Part shown: piece by piece, positions 33,596 through 43,688 of the stretch
Layout of the letters: the number at the start of each line of letters is the position of its first letter
Position numbering within the stretch: the stretch's first letter is position 1
Assembly: GCF_013368755.1 (NCBI RefSeq)
Contig: NC_049563.1
Location: 2,728,001-2,792,000 of the forward strand
Direction: 5' to 3'
DNA: 64,000 nucleotides
DNA from: Talaromyces rugulosus
Taxonomy: Eukaryota; Ascomycota; Eurotiomycetes; Eurotiales; Trichocomaceae
Made by a program: the position numbers and the translations under genes
The notes under the pieces: model-generated
Told to the model about the DNA's origin: nothing
The model's input: only the letters and a program-made list of their open reading frames with translations
Database searches by the model: none

Positions 33596-34324
33596 AATCA
33601 AAAGCAGCTGAGGAAATTCGCAACACTTGGACCGGCAGTCAAGGGTGAACATAATGGAATTCTGCTTTTTTTCCCGGTTCTTTGGTACTGACAGTTCTCG
33701 GGTGAATGATAATGTTGAAACGAAGTCCTACATAGCCGGAAATTTTTCGTTTGGTTTTCATACTACTTTCACACCAAGATCAATTCAATAAGCTCATGTA
33801 TGTCATTCTTTTGGAATTGAACTGGATAAAATGCGTGTGCTCCCTAGTACCGACTATTCATATTGACCTCAAGATGGTGTAGATATGCATGAGGTCTTAC
33901 TAGGCGTGACGGCAAAACCTCTAGCCCTACTAACACGTTCTTATTTAGAAATATTTGGACCTAGATCTTGGTACAAGGATATAACGGGATAATTGGCGGA
34001 TCAAGAATGTAGACGAATGTAGACTCTCCAAGATAACTCTGTCAATTCTCTACATATTGGAGATTATTACCCAAGTGACACTCATTATTTCATTCGTTTC
34101 TATTGTATGTCTACAGTTTTCTCTACTCTGTATAGATCTACATATATAGAGCTAGTATCACTATTTTTAATTTTCTATCGGGGAAAATTTCGCCTTCCGT
34201 GGCGCTATCCAATCAGCATTTATCAGTGACATACTTGCCGTCATTTACTAACATTGTTTGGAAATATAAGCACGCACCAATATACATGCACCTGCCATAT
34301 ACATGATTTTATTAGACAGTCCCA
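33596..34324. other. AT-rich intergenic region
   Basis: No coding signal. AT-rich with several short TATATA stretches. Upstream region of the ArsH-like gene. Confidence 0.6.
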
Positions 34325-35317
34325 ATGATCAAGCGTCTCAGAATTTCCTCGGCACACAGGCTCACTCCAGTCATTCTTCGTTCTGCCGGGAGCAGATACA
34401 CAACAATGGCTGCCCACCCAGAGCCTACTACTAATAGACGCGAGAGCATGCAATACACCAAACATCCGTCTCTGGCTATATTAGAGAGCGAGGATAACGC
34501 AACTATCCGCCAGAGATATCGCCCCTTCATTATCGAAGATGACGCAGCCGAGGACTGGGTCACTAACCTCGAGTTGACAACAGCCATGGACATGGCAGCG
34601 CAGGAACTGCACAAGTCAAGCAACAACAGAATAAAAGTACTGGTGCTGTACGGCAGTCTCCGTCAGAGGTCGTATTCTCGCCTGGTGGCGCTGGAAGCCA
34701 GCAGGATCCTCTTTCGCCTGGGATGCGATGTCCGCGTGTTCAACCCGGACGGTTTGCCAGTCAAGAATGATACCGACCACAATCATGCCAAGGTGCAGGA
34801 GCTCCGGGATCTCAGCCAGTGGAGCGACGGACATGTTTGGATATCGCCTGAACAGCACGGAAATCTGGTTAGTACTACATACATGGATGCATACTTTATC
34901 AAGTAACCACTGACGATGATTCAGACCGCCGTATTCAAAAACCAAATCGACTGGATCCCACTTAGCACGGGAAGCGTGCGTCCTACTCAAGGCCGAACTC
35001 TTGCTATTGCGCAAGTATGCGGCGGATCGCAATCGTTCAACGCGGTCAACTCGCTGCGTCTTCTCGGTAGATGGATGCGCATGTTTACGATTCCGAACCA
35101 GTCGTCTATCCCCAAAGCATACACGCATTTTCCCGAACAAGGTCAGCCGGGTGACCAAAGGTTGCTAGCCAGTGATAACCGAGATCGACTGGTGGATTGT
35201 ATGGAGGAGTTTATGAAATATACCATTCTTATGCGGCCGCACCTGCAGCTGTTTGGTGATCGATTCAGTGAGCGGAAAGAGAAGCGGATTAAGGAGGAGA
35301 AGATGTTGTCAATTTAG
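34325..35317 (+). CDS. arsH: ArsH-like NADPH-dependent FMN reductase
   Basis: Flavodoxin-fold FMN reductase of the ArsH type, which in bacteria and fungi reduces quinones or oxidises trivalent organoarsenicals. Exons 34325-34867 and 34925-35317 give 311 aa. The flavin-binding loop [20 protein letters not shown] is followed by [36 protein letters not shown], and after the intron [55 protein letters not shown]. These blocks are diagnostic. The first ~80 residues are extra and start [15 protein letters not shown], basic and Ser-rich, a possible mitochondrial presequence. A later ATG at 34406 is an alternative start. No arsenite pump, arsenate reductase or methyltransferase is nearby, so a general quinone-reductase role is possible. 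Confidence 0.88.
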
Positions 35318-36152
35318 AGTGTTTAGATTAGAATAATATCAATTCATATTCAATTGATAGTTTGACTTATTTCTGCCCTCTCAGGGCGGGATTGGAAGTA
35401 TATCATTGATACTCTTTCTTCAAGAGATTCCTAGGCTAAAGCGAGCTAGTAACTACCTGGGTATAAAGTTTACCTAATTCTGTTTTTTATACAAGAATTA
35501 TACAACAATAATATGCTCATCGAATGAGATGCCCAGTGCCGAATCGGGTTAGCCGAGGCACCGGACTTGCTGAAAACAGCCAGAAACAGCGTCAGCGGTG
35601 GCTGTGTAGGCACTATTTGTTTTTTATTTTGTTGTTGATTGTTTACTAGTTTAGTGATGTCAGTGGAAAGTTTTGCAAACTCAATTTTGGGTTCTGTGTT
35701 CCGTGTTCTGAGTTCTGAGACGTGCTGAGCTGTGCTATTACTTTGTATAGCAATAATATAGATAGATGGGATCAATTGATACCAGATCATAAAGAACAGA
35801 ACCATGAATAATGAATTAACTCTCACCATTGTGACTGGTTAAAGCAATACGTAGTACGTACAGAGTAGTACTAGAAGTGGTAGAAAGTGAAGCTAGCGGA
35901 AGTATGGCGATCCGAGCCGTTTACGGCGCGTGAGGTCAGGCATTTATTGCCCCTCTTCTTCGTCCTCTTCTCTCTTCTCCCCATTATTATTATTTTATCC
36001 TCCACTTTTTGCGTTCACTATCTGTTATCTTCTTCTGTACTGATATTCGTGCCATATAGTATTTAATTTTACCACAGTGAGTCAGCCCGCTTCCAGACTC
36101 GACTCTAGTGTCTGTTCCCTGCTGACGTGTGACACCGCCAGTTCCTGACAAC
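35318..36152. other. Intergenic region upstream of the Slm-like gene
   Basis: No gene seen. The last ~200 bp (35938-36080) are rich in CTTC/TTCT pyrimidine, typical of a fungal promoter near the start site. Confidence 0.55.
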
Positions 36153-37829
36153 ATGTCGACACCTGCGACTCCAGTCGACGTCTCGCTGCCCAGTCGCAGT
36201 GCGACTGTCTACAGCACCGGAACGACTCTGACCAATGCGACCACTGCCACGAGCGACGACGAGGGCCTCGTCGCCGAGGACACCAGCGAGGTTCGTACCG
36301 TTCCATTCGATCCGCGCCTGAACATCCCCGACTGACTGGTATTTTGCTGTATAGACCACCCGTCTGCTGCTCGAGCGCCTGCAGGCATGGAAGCACATGT
36401 GCGGATACCTGGAGGAGTACATCGAGGCGACCGCCAAGATCCAAAAATCGCAGTCCAAGGACTATGAGAAAGTCCTCAAGGTGGGTTCTGTCCGGACATA
36501 TTCATGGTAAAACATGCTGACGGCGCAGACCGTGAGCAACCCGCTCAAAGAAGGCCACCACTTTGACCAGGACTTGGGCGGTGTCGTGGGCATGTTTGAG
36601 AACCTGCGCACCAACACACGGGTATGTTGTACCTATAACTCATTCTAAAGTAAGAGGAACTAACTTTCTAGGGAATCTCCAACATGTACGTCGAAACCGA
36701 AAAGAACCTGCGCGGCCAAGTCCTGCCCATCCTGGAGCGTCTCCACAAAGAGATCAAGAACAAGTCCAAAGAGCTCAAGTCCGGCGCGCTCAAGGGCTCC
36801 AAGGCCGTCGACAAGGCCAGAGCTGTCACGCAAAAGCACATTGAGCTGCTGGGCCAGTTTGCCGCCATGCACGAGTCCGCCGCGGCCACCAGGATCGAGG
36901 CTACCAATGACCCGTATGTCTTGCGCCGTGGTATTAACCACCGCCTCAACAAGCAGATCATTGAAGAAAACATCAACCGCAACGACACCATCACCGTGCA
37001 AAACTCGTTCAGCCAGTTCGAGGCCCACGTCATCGAGACCGTGCAAAACGCCATGACCACCTTTTTCCAGTTCATCGGCGGCCAGTTTGACCGCCAGCGC
37101 GCCATGTACGGCGACATCGTTGCCAGTGCCATGAACCTGCCACCCGACTACGAATGGGGCCGGTTCGTCAAGCGCAACGACGGCATCCTCATTGACCCGG
37201 ACCAACCCCCGAGAACGTTGAGCAATATCAGCTTCCCCAACCAAGGCCACGCCGCCACCAAGCCCGTGATCGAGGGAACCCTAGAGCGCAAGTCCCGGGC
37301 CCTCATCAAGGGCTTTAGCACAAGTTATTATGTTGTGACCGCTGCCCGCTACCTGCACGAATTCAAGGACGACGACGACTTCACCAAGGATCCCACCCCG
37401 GAGCTGTCTCTGTACCTGCCCGACTGCATCATCGGCGCCATCGACGGGGTCAAGTTCAGCGTCAAGGGCAAAAACGTGTCTGGCGGCAAAGTCGGCAATG
37501 CCTTTTCGACCACCAGCGAGCTCCAGTTCAAGGCACACACGCCTAATGATGCGGAGAAGTGGTGGCGCGTGATCAAGGACTCGACTGCAGCGCCAGCTGT
37601 GTCGCACATTATAACCACCACCACGTCGGCTGCGTCGACGCCCGCTGGGACTCCGACTGTTGCCTCGCCGGCAGTAAGCCGGAATGTCAGCACCTCACAC
37701 CCTCCGGTTGATGAAAAGGCTGGGGCTGCTTCAACTTCTCCTTCTGAGAGCGAGTCTCTGGGAGGCGTCAAGCGCAGCGCGAGCCACTATCACGGATCTC
37801 CTGGGGGGACCGGAATTGAGAAATCTTGA
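36153..37829 (+). CDS. Slm1/Slm2-like F-BAR plus PH domain protein
   Basis: Plasma-membrane eisosome/TORC2 effector type. Yeast Slm1/Slm2 bind PI(4,5)P2 and recruit substrates to TORC2. Exons 36153-36290, 36355-36480, 36529-36621 and 36672-37829 join to 504 aa. An N-terminal disordered Ser/Thr-rich segment of about 46 residues leads into an F-BAR-like helical region (LLLERLQAWKHMCGYLEEYI, then HFDQDLGGVVGMFENLR, then IERLHKEIKNKSKELKSG and a coiled coil to about residue 290). The PH domain spans about 318-423: VIEGTLERKSRALIKGFSTS, YYVVTAARYLHEFKD, and KWWRVI near the end. A Ser/Thr-rich C-terminal tail follows. All junctions keep frame. Confidence 0.85.
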
Positions 37830-37923
37830 TCATAATTTTTCTCTCCATTTATATATTTAATTAGCATTGCGTAATGAAATGAAGATAATACCTGTCTATT
37901 GACAATGTTGATATCTAGTACAA

Positions 37924-38205
37924 CTATTCTTTCCTCCACTTCAACAAATGCAAATCCCTCCTCCCACCCCCCTTGGCCTCTGGCAATTCAGCACTACCCT
38001 GGGGAATCGTCTGTTGAAACACAAACCCACACTTTTCCATCGTCCGCACCGAACCCTCATTCCCTGCAAACGCACAAGCCCCGATTGTGCATGTATTCAT
38101 GCGCGGAACCGCCCATTCGGATATGACGCTCTGCAGCGCGGCGCTCGCGATTCCTTGTCTGTGATGGGATGGCGCGAGCCAGACTATCCCCAGTTAGCTT
38201 TTTTG

Positions 38206-38238
<33 letters not shown>

Positions 38239-38848
38239 TTCAAAAGGAAAGGGAAAGGGAAAGGGAAAAAGGGGGGAAAGTACAGCCAACACCCCATTCA
38301 ACAGCTTCATCACCCGCCGGTAACGCCTCATTTCGCATGCGCGCGTCTCGTCGCTGGTCGCTGCCATGTGGGAATTCGTAGAATGCATACCGGGCGATTC
38401 TGAAATCGCCGATTTTGAGTGCATGCGCTATAGTACTAGTACTACTTTCACTACTTTCATTACTAGTTGATATGGATGTATCGCGGATATCGCGAAACGG
38501 ACATCCATCAACCCATTCCCCGTCTTGCTGCCCTTCTGCACGTTTCAAGATACGCTGTGTCTCAAAGTAGCCGCTGCGAATGATGGATGCGGCGTGCGAG
38601 TCAAAGTATGGGTATGGCGGGCCCTCGAGATTAAGGTAGACACGAGGGTCGTTCAGGGCGGTTGTTATGGATGATATATCTGCGGGTGGTGGAGTTCCCC
38701 TTTCATTTTCGGTGTCATCATTTTTGTCTGATGTAGAAGGTGAATCGTCGGTATGGTCAAGCAGGCGTGGAGGAGTTAGGATGATGTGTGATAGTGGAGG
38801 AGGGAGGCGGATGTAGGGTTCTGCGGTGATGGGGTCGTGCTGGATCAT
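37924..38848 (-). CDS. GNAT-family N-acetyltransferase
   Basis: RimJ/RimL-type acetyltransferase. Two minus-strand exons, 38848-38284 and 38183-37924, give 274 aa. The N terminus (ITAEPYIRLPPPLSHIILTPPRLLDHTD) and the following strand DPRVYLNLEGPPYPY are the substrate part. Joining the exons gives GVGFWLAPSHHRQGIASAALQSVI, whose Gln/Arg-x-x-Gly-x-Ala loop is the acetyl-CoA phosphate-binding motif. The GAxAFAGNEGSVRTMEKCGF motif follows and completes the fold. The intron is 100 nt and carries a T-run of 31 on the coding strand directly upstream of the acceptor. Convergent with the Slm-like gene, 94 bp away. Confidence 0.78.
38206..38236. repeat. 31-bp A/T homopolymer inside the GNAT intron
   Basis: A run of 31 A on the plus strand (T on the coding strand), then several GGGAAA repeats, within the GNAT intron. 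It makes an unusually long polypyrimidine tract before the acceptor, and a length-unstable site. Confidence 0.9.
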
Positions 38849-39149
38849 TTTTATTTTTATTTTATTTTTTAAATAAATGGAATGAAATGGATGAATAATA
38901 TGGTGTTGTTTGGAATGTTTATACATCCGTGAGTCATCTGGTCTGAGTCATACAGTAATGTAACTAAACAACGTTCCTCTTCCTAAAAGTAATCAATCAT
39001 CATTCATGATACTAACACTAATAGCAAACTTTAATCCACCCGCAATTCAATGCTACTAACGGTACAAGGTATCCAAAGACCAAAAAAGTTAAAAAAAAAA
39101 AAAAAGTAAAATCATGTCATGCCGCTAAAGTGAATAAGAAAGTGAAAGT

Positions 39150-40309
39150 TTAGAAATCCTCTGGACTATGCAAATCCTTCAACTTCTGCCCCAGAAACCG
39201 TCCCAACGCTGCCGATTTCGATTCTAGCGCTAGGAGAATCTCTGGCGATGCATTCAGATTCAGCCCTGCGAGGCGCGCGAGATCGTTGCTGCGGTCGACT
39301 TCATACTGTGCTTCCAAGAGTTTATCTGTCTCACCACCGCCGCCGCTTTCGGTGGATGATGAGCCTGTGGTTTGGGAGTGTTGAGATGTTGGGGCGGATG
39401 ATGGACCGTCGTTGATTGTGGTTGTAGTAGCCGTTGTTGTGGTTTCTGCGGTTGTGGACTCCGTCTTGCTGGTGGTTTCGTCTGTTCCCGATGCAGCACT
39501 GCTGGTGACAGTGGTACTATCATGTACATCCTCTGGCGTCTCTTCTTCCACCTTGGCCGGACCGACAACCGCGAGAACCACTTTGTCGCCGATTCGCGTA
39601 ACAATGGCTACCCGGTTATCCTGCTCGAAAACAATCGACCCGACGTCGCCCAGCGAGACCGACGGCGCAGTCACAAACGACGACGGGTGGCTGGCCGGGT
39701 TGACGCCTGTCAGGTTCCCAGACGTAGACGTTTTCGCAAACGATGTATAGGCCGCGCCGTACGTGGCACTCAGGGTGCGGAGTTGGCGGATGGGGAGCTC
39801 GGAGGCGTATGCAAAGATGGCACCGTTGGTAGCAAATATTCTTTTTTTTCAATGTGTTAGCCCAGCTTCGTCAGCTTATATTTAGAGAGAACTGACAAAA
39901 TAGAAGTGATTTCCGGTGGGCTCAGGTTATCCTCCAATAAATCCCCGAGAGCCTCGGAATCGAGCATGCGAATATCTGGTAGCGCTGTCATCTTGTCTTC
40001 CGAAGCGCTGTCTGCATCACTTGGATTCGTCGAAGTAGTAGTAGTAGTAGTACTAGTGTGCGAATCCGTGTCCGTCTCGCAGCTGCTCGACAGAAACGGT
40101 GTTGGGGCTCGCGCGCAGTCTTCCGGGAAGAAGAAGCAATTGTCCCAGCCGTCGTCGTCTTGGTGCACGTATTCGATCGGCTCGGGCGAGTAGTCGAGCA
40201 GATTCTTCGCGTACTGCACTTCGCTGCGGGCCCAAAAGGGCACGAAGGCGAGGTTGGCGTGCTTGTCGGGTTGGGGAGGATGAGGGCGGGCCTGTAGAGA
40301 GGACTCCAT
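39150..40309 (-). CDS. Uncharacterised protein, possible roadblock/LAMTOR-like fold
   Basis: Two minus-strand exons, 40309-39897 and 39840-39150, join in frame to 367 aa. The first ~100 residues are disordered with an acidic and poly-Thr stretch. The next block, MLDSEALGDLLEDNLSPPE, leads into ITSILIFATNGAIFAYASELP, a helix-strand-turn-strand pattern like roadblock/LC7 proteins of the Ego/LAMTOR group. SNRVAIVTRIGDKVVLAVVGP further on looks like the second strand pair. A Ser/Thr/Ala-rich insert interrupts the two halves, and the C terminus is helical (LLALESKSAALGRFLGQKL). The fold assignment is tentative. A longer N terminus from ATG 40405 would add a hydrophobic stretch, but I prefer 40309. 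Confidence 0.6.
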
Positions 40310-41984
40310 TTTAGTCTTAATGCAAATAAAAAGAAATCGTGCGACCAAGGAGACAATATATATAAGCAAGGGAAAAAAAAAACAACAACAACAACAGGCA
40401 GTCACTCAAAGTAATCGACCAAAGTCATGCGACAAGCCCCAACGAGTGGGTAGCCTCGAGTCCGCATGCTGGGGTTAGCCTGGATGGGTACACTGCATCG
40501 GCACTATGAGGACCAAGCCCAACATTGCGTCGCGGCGCATCGTATTATTACTCGCCAGCAATAACACATAGCCAGTTCTGGTATGGACCACAATCCCAGA
40601 CATCCCAATGCGCAACCTCGTGGGGAAAATGCCTCAAAGGGACGAAAAGAGCGTTTGCGGCGCTTACGGCGGAACATCACCATAAAACAGGCAAGGAGGG
40701 CAGAGAACAGCGCATTGACATGTTGGGGCAGGCTGGATCTGGGGAGAAAATACCTCAATGTCTGATCAGGTAGATCGATCAAGTAGATCAGCTGTAGCCA
40801 CTGGTCGAGAGTCGCCCAGCGCGGTGGTCAGTCGGGGTAAAGCAGAGAGAGGGCTGTGGTCGCCGGCGATGTGCTGGAGTGGCAGATTGCAATGCGTGCC
40901 TCGCCGTGTTCTTGTTCTTCTTCTTCCGACTGCAGTAACCGTGTAAAGTCAATGGTGGCACTGACTAGTGGTGGATGATATTGGACGCATGTGGCAGGGT
41001 GATGTCTGGGTTAGTGAGGGAACTGAGGGGTGAGCACCGAGAGCGTGGAGTCGAATTAGCTTCTCCGGCCCGTTCCTGCTGCCCGCCGCCGCTCCATTCT
41101 CAACGCTACACTCCTCTTTCTCGTATCACTTACTGCACGCCGTGACTAATTGTACTGATTATTGATGACTCGACGTGACTCTGTCTGGGGTTTTACGCCA
41201 AGATGGAGCCGAGAAAGCTAACGACGACTGCTGGCTGACAGGCTACAACGTACAATACCTCTCAACCAGCACATTCCACCCATTCAGCAGCAAGCGGAAT
41301 GTCACTGCTCGCCTGAATCTCATGCCTCGCATGGATCCCCGCATAGCTCGATGTAGGCTGGTGGAGAAGCAAGCTGTTCGAAGCCGAAAGCTTGTCATTC
41401 CTAGAATGTTCAATGTGCCCAATGGGCTTGAGCCGACATTTGGGCATCAACATCCTTCTCTCGCCGCAGATCACATCCCGTTGAGAATGTCGAGAGTCGT
41501 GAGACGTCGCTGTGATGTGTGTACTGATGGCAAGACTGTCAATAACTCCAGTACATACCGGTTGACGTTTGCATTTTGACATCTGCATTGGATCTCGCCC
41601 GGATACTTCAGCCACTTTGTCTAGGGACTCTCGGCATGTTCTCGAACCCATGTCAACAGACTGCATTAGCTGGCTCCCTGCATGAGCCTCCTCTAGCGCA
41701 CGATTTCATAGACTGTTTTGGCTTGGAGGATCAAGAGTGCGTTTAGGTCGGCATTAGCATGCGAGTCTATTCTACATCTGTCTACAGTACACCAATAAAA
41801 ACTTCGGTTTTTTAGCATTTCAGATCAAAACTATTTTATAATCATAATTAATTGGATTATAATATAAATCGATGTAGGGTAACAATATAGGGCGGCGGTT
41901 AGTGCTCCGTTGCGTCATGCTGGAGCTGTCTTTCACCCCGCACTGCTCGCCGACCACAACAACCTCAAATCCTTTTTCCTGTCA
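40310..41984. other. 1.7 kb region without a supported gene
   Basis: Two antisense frames of 134 codons overlap at 41175-41666 on opposite strands, but neither has a good start or splice context, and their amino-acid mix looks random. No domain recognised. The last part is the glyoxalase promoter. Confidence 0.5.
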
Positions 41985-42125
41985 ATGTTTCGCTTATCGT
42001 CTCCTCTCTGCAACCCCATCAAAGCATCGCGCTTCAGTTATCCTTTCACACGAGGTAGCTTGCTTTTATCTGCTTTACGACGTACATGCGCTGACCGCTG
42101 CACAGGAGGCATTAGAGCATTCGCC

Positions 42126-43250
42126 ATGGCTTCCACCACCGACACGTCCACCTACAAGCTCAACCGTAAGTACTCGCACAACGTACAATCGCGTACAATC
42201 GCTGACATCTTGTAGACACTATGCTCCGGGTCAAAGACCCTAAGAGATCAGGCAAGTTCTTTGTGTGCGCCCGCCAGCTGCTATAGTCTATTGCTAACTC
42301 CCTCCAGTGGAGTATTACAAATTCCTGGGCCTCAGCGAGATCAAGAAACTGGATTTCCCCGAAGCCAAATTCTCCCTGTATTTTCTGGCTTACGACAGCG
42401 CCAACTCTCTCTCGAAAGACAACGGCCTGTTTGATCGCAACGGCGTGCTGGAACTCACCCACAACTGGGGCACCGAGAACGACCCGAACTACAGCATCGT
42501 CAATGGAAACACCGAGCCACACCGCGGGTTCGGACATATCGCCATCTCTGTCGATAACATCGAGGCTGCTTGCAAGCGCCTCGAGGACGCCGGTCACCCT
42601 TTCCAGAAGAAACTACAGGACGGCCGCATGAAGCACATTGCCTTTGCCAAGGACCCCGATGGATACTGGGTCGAGATCATCCGTCGCCACGAGCAGGATG
42701 TTGGCACCACCACTGACCCATCGACTTACCGCTTCAACCACACCATGCTCCGAGTCAAGTCCCCCGAGGCCAGTCTCAAGTGGTACCAGGACGTGCTGGG
42801 CATGAAGCTGATACGCACGCGAAAGAACCCGGACGCCAAATTCGACCTTTACTTCCTGGCCTATCCCGGGTCGAACCCTGCCATCAATGAGTCCTCTGCG
42901 GCTCCAGGATCCGACTGGGAAGGAATCGTGGAGCTCACCTGGAACTACGGCACCGAGACTCAAGAAGGCCCCGTCTACCACAATGGAAACGACCAGCCGC
43001 AGGGATTTGGGCATATCTGTAAGCAATTTTTGTACCATTCGTGATGCGACGAACATAGCTCACGAATTTCTCAGGTATTACCGTAGACAACCTCGACGCT
43101 GCTTGCGCGCGTTTCGAGACTCTCGGCGTCAACTGGAAGAAGCGTCTCACCGATGGGCGCATGAAGAATGTCGCTTTCCTTCTTGACCCCGACAACTATT
43201 GGGTCGAGGTTGTCCAGAACGAAAAGTTCAGCGATGCCCACAAAATTTAG
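42126..43250 (+). CDS. glo1: Lactoylglutathione lyase (glyoxalase I), two-domain
   Basis: Converts the methylglyoxal-glutathione hemithioacetal to S-lactoylglutathione. Four exons: 42126-42165, 42216-42251, 42308-43018 and 43075-43250, 320 aa, the two-domain fungal length. Each half has the vicinal-oxygen-chelate fold: NHTMLRVKDPKRSVEYYKFL, then FGHIAISVDN and DPDGYWVEII; then NHTMLRVKSPEASLKWYQDVLGM, FGHICITVDN and DPDNYWVEVV. Metal ligands are the His and Glu of these blocks. Exon 2 is a 36-nt microexon, and intron 2 starts with GC (AG|GCAAGT), a GC-AG intron. A longer in-frame start at 41985 would add 47 residues with mitochondrial-presequence character (MFRLSSPLCNPIKASRFSY), so dual targeting is possible. 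Confidence 0.9.
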
Positions 43251-43688
43251 AAGAAGTTGTCGTTTGTCACTAATAGCTATGTAATTGCTGCGTGTCAATG
43301 TTAAATATTACCATAACCACCACCATCAGACTCCTAATCAAGTTCAAAATGATGCCAAACCAAGCCAATATTATTGGCCCCAGAAGTGGATCGCTGATGA
43401 TAAATAAAACTCTCATTAAATATTTTTAGCCTGTGACTGCCAGCCCTCGAGTTTTTCCAGCTCCGATGCGAACCAGACTCAGTCGCCAAGTGCCGATCAT
43501 TCCCCGCACTCTCCTCCGAGATCTTGAAAATCTGACGGACTCCAACGCTCACAATAACAGTATCCTGTCAACGCTTCCATGGGCCAGAAAATCGCCGGCC
43601 GCCCTGTGTCTGTGTTTATAGGAGGCTAGACTATGCAGCAGCCCTGCGCATCGCTCGGGATCCTGTCGCGAAGTCGGCGCCCGCCACC
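43251..43688. other. Intergenic region
   Basis: 3' flank of glyoxalase I and promoter of the next Zn2Cys6 gene. No coding signal. Confidence 0.55.

Noticed and set aside
36660..37771. Long antisense frames over the Slm-like gene
   Set aside because: Shadows of a well-supported plus-strand gene with F-BAR and PH motifs.
41175..41666. Two opposite 134-codon frames
   Set aside because: No ATG-led model, no splice support, no recognisable domain; they overlap one another.
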